DNA from: Akkermansiaceae bacterium
GTDB taxonomy: Bacteria > Verrucomicrobiota > Verrucomicrobiia > Verrucomicrobiales > Akkermansiaceae
Length of the DNA: 64,000 nucleotides
NCBI GenBank assembly: GCA_025457665.1
Contig: JALOTY010000002.1
Span: 98,759 to 162,758, forward strand
Direction: 5' to 3'
Positions 44,774-53,774 of the stretch are shown here, piece by piece; the first letter of the stretch is position 1; each line of letters begins with the position of its first letter. Under the pieces are notes generated by a model. It saw nothing but the letters and a program-made list of their open reading frames with translations. It did no database searches and had not been told where the DNA came from. A program made the translations under genes and the position numbers.

Positions 44774-45371
44774 GCCCGCGCCGAGCCGCGCCGCTGCGCG
44801 GAAGGTCAAAGGTCGAAGGACAAAGTTCAAAAAAACAGCCCATGCTCCGCGCCGAGCATGGGCTTTTTCGTGCTCCCCACTACCCAAGAGGGAACCACGA
44901 AATCCGCGAAAGGAACGAAAAAATCGATGGTGAGCGGCGAGCGGGAAGAAGGGTTCACCGCAAAGACGCAAAGTCCGTGAAGACGGATGAAGGTGAGAGT
45001 GGCAGACGAAGAACAAGGAAAGAAAGCACGAAAAGGAAACAGCCGATGATGAATGGCAGATGCTGAATGGAGGATGTTAGATGATGGATGCGAAACTCCG
45101 GGACGTGGCTGGGGCGTCCCGCCACAGGCCGTGGTGGGAGCGTCCCGCTCCCACTCTCCCCAGCCCATGCACCAGTAATCGAAGCCCCGCGCGAAGCCCG
45201 GCTGTTCTTGAACCTTGTCCTTTGAACTGCGCCCCCACTGCGGCCTCCGGTCTTGTGTCTTGCGTCTTGAAATCTTGCGTCTTTTTCTTGATCCCCGATC
45301 ACTTCTCCCTCGTCAGCGCTGACACTTTTTGATCACTGATCCCCGCTCACTGATACATCGGCCTTTCTTCC
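44774..45371. repeat. 598-nt mosaic of interspersed repeat fragments
   Basis: No credible gene. It is built from pieces of the family that flanks dnaE2, in a different order: 'cccatgctccgcgc' (~44840), 'ggaaccacgaaatccgcga' (~44890), 'accgcaaagacgcaaag' (~44957), 'ggatgttagatgatgga' (~45073), 'cttgcgtcttgaaatcttgc' (~45256) and gatcactgatccc-like words near 45330. It lies between lepA and the truncated DUF2075 helicase gene and marks the left edge of the accessory region. Confidence 0.75.
44837..44868 (+). terminator. terminator-like hairpin after lepA
   Basis: AGCCCATGCTC and GAGCATGGGCT form an 11-bp stem with a six-base CGCGCC loop, followed by T4-C. It is part of the repeat family: each arm of the dnaE2-flanking inverted repeat carries only one half of this hairpin. 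Confidence 0.7.
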
Positions 45372-46454
45372 ATGCTCGTCTATCTCGCCACCAAGTCCGA
45401 ATTCCGCGACGACATCGATTCCAATCGAATCGAGGAAAAGGTGCACGCCGAGTTCACCCGCAAACTGGGAAAAACGGTCGGCGAGGCCGAACTCAAGTCC
45501 TGGCGGAACTCGCTGCCATTCATGGACCGGGTCCTCAACGACGACGCCATCCCCGGCGACACCGGCGTGGCCATCGAGTTCAATGTCCCCAACACCGGCA
45601 AACGCATCGATTTCATCCTCACCGGCACCGGGCCGGACGGGAAACGCACCGCCGTCATCGTCGAACTCAAGCAATGGGAAAGCGCCGAGGCCACGGGCAA
45701 GGACGCCATCGTCCGCACCTTTGTCGGCGGCAAGGAGCGCGAGGTCAGCCACCCCTCCTACCAGGCCTGGTCCTACGCCGCCCTGATCCACGACTTCAAC
45801 GAAACGGTGCGCCGCGAGCCCATCCACCTCCGCCCCTGCGCCTACCTGCACAACTGCGATTCCGCCGAGGTCATCCACGCCCCCTTCTACGCCGAACACA
45901 CCAAGCAGGCCCCCGCCTTCCTTCGCGACGACGCGAAAAAGCTGCGCGACTTCATCAAGGCCCACGTCAAACACGGCGATAGCGGCGAAACCATGTATCG
46001 CATCCGCGACGGCAAGATCAGCCCCTCCAAGAGCCTCGCCGACCACCTCGTCTCCCTCCTCAAGGGTAATCGCGAATTCCTTCTGATCGACGACCAGAAA
46101 CTCGTCTACGAAACCGCCCTCGAACTCGCCCGCCATTCGAAGACCGGCCACAAGAACGTCCTTATCCTCAACGGCGGCCCCGGCACCGGGAAATCCGTCG
46201 TCGCCATCAACCTCCTCGTCGAATTCACCCGGCACAAGCTCGTCACCCAATACGTCACCAAGAACAGCGCGCCGCGCGCCGTCTACGAGGCCAAGCTGGT
46301 GGGATCCATGACGAGGTCGCGGATCTCCAATCTCTTCGTGGGATCGGGTCAATTCACCGAGACCAGGCGCAACGAGTTCGACGCCCTCATTGTCGACGAA
46401 GCCCACCGGCTCAACGAGAAGTCCGGACTTTTCGGTAATCTCGCCATGAACTAA
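45372..46454 (+). pseudogene. DUF2075-type nuclease-helicase, truncated in mid-domain
   Basis: The N-terminal ~240 residues match the front part of DUF2075/Schlafen-like helicases: VAIEFNVPNTGKRIDFILTG and VIVELKQWE are like a PD-(D/E)xK nuclease (Asp, then E-x-K), and HPSYQAWSYAALIHDFN follows. Walker A is GGPGTGKS near 275, and Walker B DALIVDEAHRLNEKSGLFGNL near 340. Here the protein stops (AMN-stop), whereas full-length relatives continue ~300 residues with the rest of the helicase core. The 3' half has therefore been lost at ~46,443, exactly where the next gene group begins. It may no longer be functional, although it could still supply a promoter for the genes behind it. Confidence 0.8.
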
Positions 46455-46470
46455 ATCTTCTGAATTTTTG

Positions 46471-49353
46471 ATGACCCCTTACCACGCCAAATACTACGCG
46501 CACGAACTCAGCCGCATCGGCGGGGATGGCGTGGATCGCATTGGACGGGCGCTTTTCGATGCCACCGTCGAACTGAATCCACACCAGATCGAGGCCGCGA
46601 TGTTCGCGCTTCGCTCGCCGCTTTCCAACGGTGTTTTGCTTGCCGACGAAGTCGGGCTTGGGAAGACCATCGAAGCGGGCCTGGTTCTTTGCCAATACTG
46701 GGCGGAGAACCGTCGCAAGCTCCTCATCATCACGCCTGCCTCGCTGCGAAAGCAGTGGGCGTTGGAGCTTCAGGAAAAGTTTAACCTTCCTTCGATCATT
46801 CTGGATTCCCACTCCTACCGGGAGTCGCAGAAAAGCGGGCACGCGTCTCCGTTCCAGCAAAACCAGATCGTCATCTGCTCCTACCACTATGCGGCACGTC
46901 TCGCGGCAGAAGTGAAGTCCATCCCATGGGACTTGGTCGTGATGGATGAAGCGCACAAGCTCAGGAACTGCTACCGCGAGAGCAACCGTCTCGGCCAAGC
47001 CATCCGGAACGCCACGGAAGGTCGAAAAAAGATCCTGCTCACAGCCACTCCACTCCAGAATTCCCTCGTCGAACTTTTCGGCCTCGCCTCGCTCATCGAC
47101 GAACGCCTTTTCGGCGACCTGCCTTCATTCCGCACCCAATTCGCCAATGCGGGCGGTGATCTCGCCGCCCTTCGCGAACGGCTCGCACACTTCTGCCATC
47201 GCACTCTGCGCAGCCAGGTTCTGGAGTATGTGAAATACACACAGCGGCGGTTACTGACCCGGCCGTTCACCCCCACAGAGCAGGAGCACAAGCTTTACGA
47301 AACCGTTTCCCGCTACTTGCAGCGCGAGGACTGCTACGCACTGCCGCAGCGCCAACGCCATCTCATCGTCCTGCTCGTTCGAAAGGTTCTCTCATCTTCG
47401 CCCCGTGCTCTTGCCGGGACACTGGAAATGATGCGGGACCGTCTGCTTCGTATCCAGGAGGACGAAAAAAACAGCCGCGATCTTTTTGGCCAACTCATGG
47501 CGGGTGATGAACTGGACAGCGATCTGCTGGACGAACTTCTTGAAGACGCGGAAGACGCGGAAATTTCCGAGGATGAAACTCCCCTAGAAATCGAACCCGC
47601 CGAGCAGCCGATTGATCCCGCCAAACTCAAAAAGGAAATCGCCGAACTTGAAGACTACATCCGCTGGGCGCGCAGCATCGGCGTGGATACCAAGAGCCTC
47701 ACGCTTCTCAAGGCGCTCGAAATCGGCTTCGAGCAAATGGCCGGCATGTCTCCTCCTGCACCACGGAAAGCCGTCATCTTCACCGAGTCCCGCCGAACGC
47801 AGGCTTTCCTCAAGGACTTCCTCGAATCCAATGGCCATGCCGGGAAGGTGGTGGCTTTCAATGGCTCCAACAACGATCCCGATTCGAAGCAAATCTATGA
47901 ATCCTGGACCGCCAGAAACCGAGACACCGGCCGCATGACCGGCTCGCGCCAAGTCGATTCCCGCACCGCCATCATCGATGCCTTCCGCGACTCCGCCGAA
48001 ATTCTCATCGCCACGGAAGCCGCCGCCGAGGGCATCAACCTCCAGTTTTGCGCGCTGGTTGTGAACTTCGACCTGCCGTGGAACCCGCAGCGCATCGAGC
48101 AACGCATCGGCCGCTGCCACCGCTACGGCCAGGAGCATGATGTCGTCGTCATCAATTTTCTCAACCAGCGCAACGAGGCGGACGTTCGCGTTCACGAACT
48201 CCTGGAAACGAAGTTCCACCTCTTCTCAACGCTCTTCGATGCCTCGGATGACGTGCTGGGCCTTGTCGATGGCACTATCGACTTCGAGCGACGCGTGCTG
48301 GAAATCTATCAGCAGTGTCGGTCATCAGACGAGATCAAGGCTGCCTTCGAAAAACTCCAGCAAGATCTCGACGAGCAGATCCAGTCCCGGATGAAAGAAA
48401 CCCGGCAGGCTCTTCTCGACCATTTCGACGAAGACGTTCACGAACGCCTCAAGGTGCGGCTGGATGGTGCACGGCAGCAACTCGACCGAATCGGCCGCCT
48501 GTTCTGGGCGCTCACCCGCTTCGAACTTCGGGATCACGCTGCCTTCGATGACGGCGAACTCGCCTTCGATCTACGCGAGTCACCCATCACCGCAGCCGGG
48601 CCGGGACATTATCGCCTCGTCTCGAAGGGCCGCGCCAATATCCCCGGCGACTTTCTCTACCGGATGAACCATCCGCTCGGCGAACACACCATCTCACAAG
48701 GGAAAGGCCACCCGTGCCCCGTTGCGGAAGTCGTCTTCGATGTCTCCTCCCATCCGGCGAAGGTCAGTGTGATCGAACAGCTCAAAGGCCGTTCCGGCTG
48801 GCTCACGCTGCGGCATCTCCGCATCGATTCCCTGGAGCGCGAGGAATATCTCCTTTTCTCCGCCTTCGATGATGATGGCCATGACCTCGATCAGGAAACC
48901 TGCGAGCGCCTTTTTTCCATCGATGGTCAGGCCACGGCTACAAGCGTAACCCCACCCGAGCGCCTCGATGGTGAGGCGGCACGCCATATTGCCGCCACCC
49001 TCAACCGATCCCTGGAAACCAATCACCGCCATTTCCAACAGGCCCGGGACCTGCTCGACCAGTGGGCGCAGGACATGGAAATCGCTTCCCAGAAGCAGCT
49101 CGAAGATCTGAAGCGCCAGATCCGGGATCTCCAACGCCGTTCCCGCCAAGCCCCCACTTTGCAGGAGGAAAAGGCAATGCAGGATCAAATCCTCGCGCTC
49201 GAACAAGCGAAGCGCCGCCAGCGGCAGCGCATTTTCGACATCGAGGACGAGATCGAGGAGAAGCGCAAAACCCTAGTTGCCGCGCTCGAATCCCGCCTGC
49301 GGCAGAAAACCGAAGTCACTCCTTTGTTCAGCGTTCGCTGGCAGGTCGTATAG
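46471..49353 (+). CDS. SNF2/RapA-type helicase of a defense-like island
   Basis: A 960-residue SNF2 ATPase. The ATG at 46471 begins MTPYHAKYYAHELSRIGGDG, an N-terminus I know from helicases of restriction-type islands. Motifs: LADEVGLGKTIEAG near residue 58 (I), VVMDEAHKL near 157 (II), LLTATPLQNS (III), VIFTESRRTQAF near 437 (IV), ATEAAAEGINLQ near 514 (V) and QRIGRCHRYGQ near 544 (VI). Residues 850-940 form a long coiled coil. Such motors translocate on double-stranded DNA. It is first in a run of genes on one strand, with 5 nt to the next, and has only 16 nt before it, so transcription must come from the truncated DUF2075 gene or from inside it. Confidence 0.88.
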   Translation: MTPYHAKYYAHELSRIGGDGVDRIGRALFDATVELNPHQIEAAMFALRSPLSNGVLLADEVGLGKTIEAGLVLCQYWAENRRKLLIITPASLRKQWALELQEKFNLPSIILDSHSYRESQKSGHASPFQQNQIVICSYHYAARLAAEVKSIPWDLVVMDEAHKLRNCYRESNRLGQAIRNATEGRKKILLTATPLQNSLVELFGLASLIDERLFGDLPSFRTQFANAGGDLAALRERLAHFCHRTLRSQVLEYVKYTQRRLLTRPFTPTEQEHKLYETVSRYLQREDCYALPQRQRHLIVLLVRKVLSSSPRALAGTLEMMRDRLLRIQEDEKNSRDLFGQLMAGDELDSDLLDELLEDAEDAEISEDETPLEIEPAEQPIDPAKLKKEIAELEDYIRWARSIGVDTKSLTLLKALEIGFEQMAGMSPPAPRKAVIFTESRRTQAFLKDFLESNGHAGKVVAFNGSNNDPDSKQIYESWTARNRDTGRMTGSRQVDSRTAIIDAFRDSAEILIATEAAAEGINLQFCALVVNFDLPWNPQRIEQRIGRCHRYGQEHDVVVINFLNQRNEADVRVHELLETKFHLFSTLFDASDDVLGLVDGTIDFERRVLEIYQQCRSSDEIKAAFEKLQQDLDEQIQSRMKETRQALLDHFDEDVHERLKVRLDGARQQLDRIGRLFWALTRFELRDHAAFDDGELAFDLRESPITAAGPGHYRLVSKGRANIPGDFLYRMNHPLGEHTISQGKGHPCPVAEVVFDVSSHPAKVSVIEQLKGRSGWLTLRHLRIDSLEREEYLLFSAFDDDGHDLDQETCERLFSIDGQATATSVTPPERLDGEAARHIAATLNRSLETNHRHFQQARDLLDQWAQDMEIASQKQLEDLKRQIRDLQRRSRQAPTLQEEKAMQDQILALEQAKRRQRQRIFDIEDEIEEKRKTLVAALESRLRQKTEVTPLFSVRWQVV

Positions 49354-49358
49354 TCACA

Positions 49359-52300
49359 ATGAATCACTTCCCGCTCCAACACTTATCCATCCGCGTTCCC
49401 TGGCATGATCTTGGTTGGAACGGAACCATCTGCCAGTGCCCGGGAAGGAATACGTCCTGCCTCAAACTCAGAAATATCGCGGACAATAAAGACGAATCGC
49501 ATGAGCATCCCCTGGCAGGACGTTCGCTTAAAGAGCTTTCCGCGTCGGATTACCCGCCTTGTGTGAAGGAGCGTGCCACATTCATGGCGGACTTTCCATT
49601 CGAGCGCCAACATGAACATCCGTATGCGAAGTCATCACCGGACACCCATGCGCACTTCGCTCCGACAACGCTGAAGTATCCGGCATACGCGGCGGCGGCT
49701 TTGCCATTTCGATGGATGATGAAGCCGGTGGTTTTTGGCGATGAGAAATCCGCCGACACGCCGCTGGTAGAACGGTATCCATTGGGTGATGTGGATCAGT
49801 CCCACGAGTCCCGGATCGAATCCATCATCCCATTCAAGACGCATTGGGTTCAGGATTATCGGAACCATCATGCATTGCTGGATTGTTTTTGGAATCATGT
49901 CCGGGTGGAGGAATCACTGGTCTTCTTCTACGCCAAACAGGTGCCCTTGGTTGAAGACACCGGTCGTCGGATTCTCATCGGAGTGGGTCGCGTAAAACAC
50001 ATCAGCGGCCTCACTGAGTATGACTACCAAGGTTCGCCGAATGAAAAAATCCGCTCGTTGTTGTGGGAGCGCATGGTGACCCATTCCATTCGTCCGGATT
50101 TTTCGGACGGCTTCATCCTTCCCTATCATCAGGCGCTCGAAGCCTCGGATGAAGGCCGGGCCTTCGATCCAGCGGAGGTTGTCGCATTTGCGCCGGAGGA
50201 TCGATTTACCGAGTTCTCATTTGCGACCGAGCATGTCGGCAGTGATGCGGCCATCGAATCACTTCTCGCCTGCCGAGCAGCGCTCCTGCGGGCGTCGGAA
50301 CTTTTCAATGTCGCCACCCGCAAGCAGGAAGCGTGGATCGATACGGAACTGGGACGCCTTTGGAAAAAGCGCGGGCCGTTTCCTGGAATGGGAGCTGTCC
50401 TGACAGCCACCGGGATACCGATGGGACATTTCGTCGCCCAAGCCCTTACGGAACATGTGGGCGAAGAAGGTAATCCGTGGACAGCCTTCGATTCCATGCT
50501 CGCGAATCCAGGCACCATCCTGCCGCCCGAATTGGCCCGCCACATTGACGACACCATCGTGAAATCGTGGAAGAGCATTCGCGCCACGAAACCGAAGCGA
50601 AACAGCTTCCTACAACTTCTCAGCCGTATCGCCCTGACTGACGAACAGGCGCGATTCATTGCAGTGCCTGAAGTCCGCCAGGAACACGGCATCGAAGACT
50701 CAGATGCCGACTACTTGGAAAACCCTTACCTCATCTACGAGACCACCCGTTTCACAGAATCTCCCATCTCCATTGAAACACTGGACCGCGGACTTTTCCC
50801 CACCCACTACGTCCGGGAGAAATACCCTATACCCGGTGAATCGGAAATCAAAACCGCAGTGGATGCCCGCCGCCTGCGGGCACTGACCATTCGTGAACTC
50901 GAAACGGCAGCATTGCGAGGGGACACACTCATGTCGGTGGACGACCTGATCACCACGCTGCGGTCCAGCGAGAAGCGAAGGCACCAGCATGACGGTTCAC
51001 CAACAGAAGTCACCGCCGACTTGCTGGACATTGCGGAAGAAGAGTGGTTCGAAGGGGTGATCAGCTTGATGTCCATGCGCAATGGCAAGCGGGCCTATCA
51101 GCTCGATCGATTCAAGGAACTCGGAGCCGTCATACGCAGCAAGGTCAACAAGTCTCTGGGCGAGGGAGCGAAACGCCACGAGTTGAAAGTGGATTGGCGC
51201 GCCGAACTGGACCGATACCTCGCCGGTCTGGGCGTCTGCGCGGCGGACGAGCGTGAGGAACAGGCACGGAGGGAAAAGGCTGCCGCATTGGCTGAACTGG
51301 CGGCCTCCCGTTTCAGCGTCTTGATCGGTCCCGCCGGCACGGGAAAAACCACATTGCTTTCCGTTCTTTGCCAGCACCCGGAGGTGAGTTTCGGCGGGAT
51401 TCTGCTCCTTGCTCCCACGGGAAAAGCCCGTGTCCGCATGGAGGATGTGGCGAGGCAGGCCGGCACCGGCAATTTTTCCGCCCGCACACTGGCCCAGCAC
51501 CTCAGCCGATCCGGCCGCTACAACGGACGCATCCAACGCTATATCCTGAATGACGAGCCTCCCGAAAAAGTAGCCCGCACGGTCATTGTCGATGAATGCT
51601 CGATGCTCACGGAGGACATGCTCGCCGCCCTACTCCAGTCGATCTCCGGGGTTCATCGGCTCATTTTTGTCGGAGACCCCCGACAGTTGCCACCGATTGG
51701 CGCGGGCCGCCCCTTCGTGGACATCGTCGCCCATCTGACTCCGGACGATATTGAATCCCGATTCCCCCGTGTCGCGAATGGCTATGCCGAACTCACCATT
51801 CCGCGCCGACAGGGCGCTGGCGAACGTGACGATCTTCAGCTCGCGTCATGGTTCGGCGGGTCTGTCAACGGTCCCGGCGATGACCAGGTATTTGAAATCC
51901 TCGCCGGCAAACGGCAGAGCGAAACCATCCGCTTCGTCCGCTGGGAGACTCCCGACGAGCTTGAGCGCGCCATCCCGGAACTGCTTGCCGAACATCTGGC
52001 TTTCAATCCCGACATTGAGGAATCCAAGGCATTCTCGATCGCCACCGGTGCCGTGCTCGATGACAAGGGCAACACATGGTTCAACGCCAAATGGGGTGAT
52101 CGCGCCAGCTCTGGTAAGGCGGCCGAAGCGTGGCAGATTCTCAGCCCCGTCCGCCAGCAGGCTTGGGGCGTGGACCCGCTCAACCGCCTCATCCACCTGC
52201 GTTACAAAGGCAAGCTGGTGGATTGGGTGAAAAATCAAGGATTCAAGCGCACCGTTCCGCTACCCGTCGGCGATCAACAAATCATCTACGGAGACAAGGT

Positions 52301-53174
52301 CATCAATAACCGGAACTGGTCGGTTTACAAAAAGCGCCTCTATCCGGAGCCGGAAACCAACGGCTATCTCGCCAACGGTGAAATCGGCGTGGTGGTAGGC
52401 CATCGTAAAACCCAGAAGCGCAACTGGATGCCGAAGAACTTGGAGATCGAGTTCGCCACCCAGCCGGGCGTTTCTTTCACCTTCTACCCTTCTGACTTCG
52501 GCGAGGAGGGAGACGCCGCGCTCGACCTCGCTTACGCTCTAACCATTCACAAAGCCCAAGGCAGCGAGTTCAACATCGTCTTCCTGATTCTTCCGCGTTC
52601 GCCTCTGATGCTCACGCGCGAGCTGATCTACACCGCGCTCACCCGCCAGCGCCAAAAGGTCATTGTGCTACACCAGGGTGACGCCACTGAGCTGCAGAAG
52701 CTCTCCTCCGAGCACCACTCGGCTACCGCCATGCGGCTCACCAATCTCTTCAAGGCTCCCAACCCGATCCTGGTCCGCGGACTCAAGGGAAAGTTCCTAG
52801 AAGAGAGTCTCATCCACATCACCAGCCGTGGTGACGCGGTGCGCTCAAAGTCCGAAGTCATCATCGCGAACATGCTCCATGCCAAAGGGCTAGATTACCA
52901 CTACGAAGCTCCGCTGGAAATCGATGGCGTTACCAAATATCCGGACTTCACCATTGAGGACGACGACACGGGCATTACCTACTACTGGGAACATTGCGGA
53001 ATGCTCCACGATCCCGGTTACCGGAAACGCTGGGATGAGAAGAAACGCTGGTATGCGGATCACGGCATAACCGAAGATGGCGGTTCCAATGGTCGCCTCA
53101 TCGTCACCCGGGACCAATCCAATGGCAGTATCGACTCCGAAACCATTGCGCAGTTTATCAATAAAATCTCATGA
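49359..53174 (+). CDS. RecD-like helicase with C-terminal nuclease-like domain
   Basis: From ATG 49359 this is a 1271-residue protein in at least three parts. Residues 1-~100 (LSIRVPWHDLGWNGTICQCP..NTSC) carry Cys-rich conserved patches. A ~550-residue unknown region follows. A helicase core starts near 655 with IGPAGTGKTTLLSVL (Walker A), VIVDECSML near 742 (Walker B), FVGDPRQLPPIGAG, ALTIHKAQGSEFNIV and ALTRQRQKVIVL, as in RecD/UvrD-type superfamily 1. The last ~110 residues (RSKSEVIIANMLHAKG near 1162, KYPDFTI near 1194, YYWEHCGML near 1210) resemble a PD-(D/E)xK nuclease. It is probably a DNA-tracking nuclease. It starts 5 nt after the SNF2 gene and overlaps the next by 4 nt. Confidence 0.85.
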   Translation: MNHFPLQHLSIRVPWHDLGWNGTICQCPGRNTSCLKLRNIADNKDESHEHPLAGRSLKELSASDYPPCVKERATFMADFPFERQHEHPYAKSSPDTHAHFAPTTLKYPAYAAAALPFRWMMKPVVFGDEKSADTPLVERYPLGDVDQSHESRIESIIPFKTHWVQDYRNHHALLDCFWNHVRVEESLVFFYAKQVPLVEDTGRRILIGVGRVKHISGLTEYDYQGSPNEKIRSLLWERMVTHSIRPDFSDGFILPYHQALEASDEGRAFDPAEVVAFAPEDRFTEFSFATEHVGSDAAIESLLACRAALLRASELFNVATRKQEAWIDTELGRLWKKRGPFPGMGAVLTATGIPMGHFVAQALTEHVGEEGNPWTAFDSMLANPGTILPPELARHIDDTIVKSWKSIRATKPKRNSFLQLLSRIALTDEQARFIAVPEVRQEHGIEDSDADYLENPYLIYETTRFTESPISIETLDRGLFPTHYVREKYPIPGESEIKTAVDARRLRALTIRELETAALRGDTLMSVDDLITTLRSSEKRRHQHDGSPTEVTADLLDIAEEEWFEGVISLMSMRNGKRAYQLDRFKELGAVIRSKVNKSLGEGAKRHELKVDWRAELDRYLAGLGVCAADEREEQARREKAAALAELAASRFSVLIGPAGTGKTTLLSVLCQHPEVSFGGILLLAPTGKARVRMEDVARQAGTGNFSARTLAQHLSRSGRYNGRIQRYILNDEPPEKVARTVIVDECSMLTEDMLAALLQSISGVHRLIFVGDPRQLPPIGAGRPFVDIVAHLTPDDIESRFPRVANGYAELTIPRRQGAGERDDLQLASWFGGSVNGPGDDQVFEILAGKRQSETIRFVRWETPDELERAIPELLAEHLAFNPDIEESKAFSIATGAVLDDKGNTWFNAKWGDRASSGKAAEAWQILSPVRQQAWGVDPLNRLIHLRYKGKLVDWVKNQGFKRTVPLPVGDQQIIYGDKVINNRNWSVYKKRLYPEPETNGYLANGEIGVVVGHRKTQKRNWMPKNLEIEFATQPGVSFTFYPSDFGEEGDAALDLAYALTIHKAQGSEFNIVFLILPRSPLMLTRELIYTALTRQRQKVIVLHQGDATELQKLSSEHHSATAMRLTNLFKAPNPILVRGLKGKFLEESLIHITSRGDAVRSKSEVIIANMLHAKGLDYHYEAPLEIDGVTKYPDFTIEDDDTGITYYWEHCGMLHDPGYRKRWDEKKRWYADHGITEDGGSNGRLIVTRDQSNGSIDSETIAQFINKIS

Positions 53175-53770
53175 CACCGGAAGTCGAAAAGCAGGTCTTT
53201 GAATCGTTTCGCGATGGCCTTCGCGAATTGCTGAACCCTATTATCGCGCCGACAGAGAAGATGACCGAATGGCCTGGAGGTCAAGCCACTGCCATGCGTG
53301 ACCTGGCCAGCGCGTGCAGTCCCTCGACGCACCGATCGTCACTGCGTCGCCTCTGCGAGAAATTGGAACATCTAATTGATGGCCATGTTTCCGGAGTTTT
53401 CACAAAAGCCTTGGATCAGGATATTGAAAAACTCCATGGAGCTCTCGAAAAACTTCGGAACACCTGCAATGCCTATGCAGGTTTTCAGGAACCTTATGCT
53501 GGCCTAGGCGGAACCGTCCGGCTGGCTTTGGAAGCCGGAACACAACCTTGGAACATCTTGATGGGCATTGCCGGTAAGCATCCTTACCAGATGAAAAGGA
53601 CAGAGCTGGAAGCCGGCCAGCAGGAAGCCTTTGAAGCGTTCTTCGACGCCCTTCAATCGTTGATTCTCGCATTCGAATCCGCTGTTTCCAATCACACGGG
53701 CAAACACTTCAGTTTCAGGGACGCGTATGATAGCGCGGCATCAAGGTCTTCAAGCTCTTCCGAAAATTGA
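53171..53770 (+). CDS. unknown small helical protein of the island
   Basis: A 199-residue protein, predicted mostly helical (VEKQVFESFRDGLRELLNP, SLRRLCEKLEHLIDG, DIEKLHGALEKLRNTCNAY, EAFFDALQSLILAFESAV) and ending in a serine-rich tail. There is no signal, membrane segment or known catalytic motif. Its ATG overlaps the helicase-nuclease stop (ATGA), so the two are made together. It may be an assembly or regulatory partner of that enzyme or of the MBL protein 4 nt downstream. I do not recognise a family. Confidence 0.55.
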   Translation: MTPEVEKQVFESFRDGLRELLNPIIAPTEKMTEWPGGQATAMRDLASACSPSTHRSSLRRLCEKLEHLIDGHVSGVFTKALDQDIEKLHGALEKLRNTCNAYAGFQEPYAGLGGTVRLALEAGTQPWNILMGIAGKHPYQMKRTELEAGQQEAFEAFFDALQSLILAFESAVSNHTGKHFSFRDAYDSAASRSSSSSEN

Positions 53771-53774
53771 TTCC

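Noticed and set aside
42833..45016. 727-residue minus-strand open frame over lepA
   Set aside because: lepA carries all GTPase motifs on the other strand; the minus frame reads as a Gly/Asp-rich shadow.
49062..49358. Upstream extension of the RecD-like gene to 49062
   Set aside because: It would overlap the last ~290 nt of the SNF2 coding region, and the extra residues are Pro/Arg-rich without similarity; the ATG at 49359 fits gene spacing.
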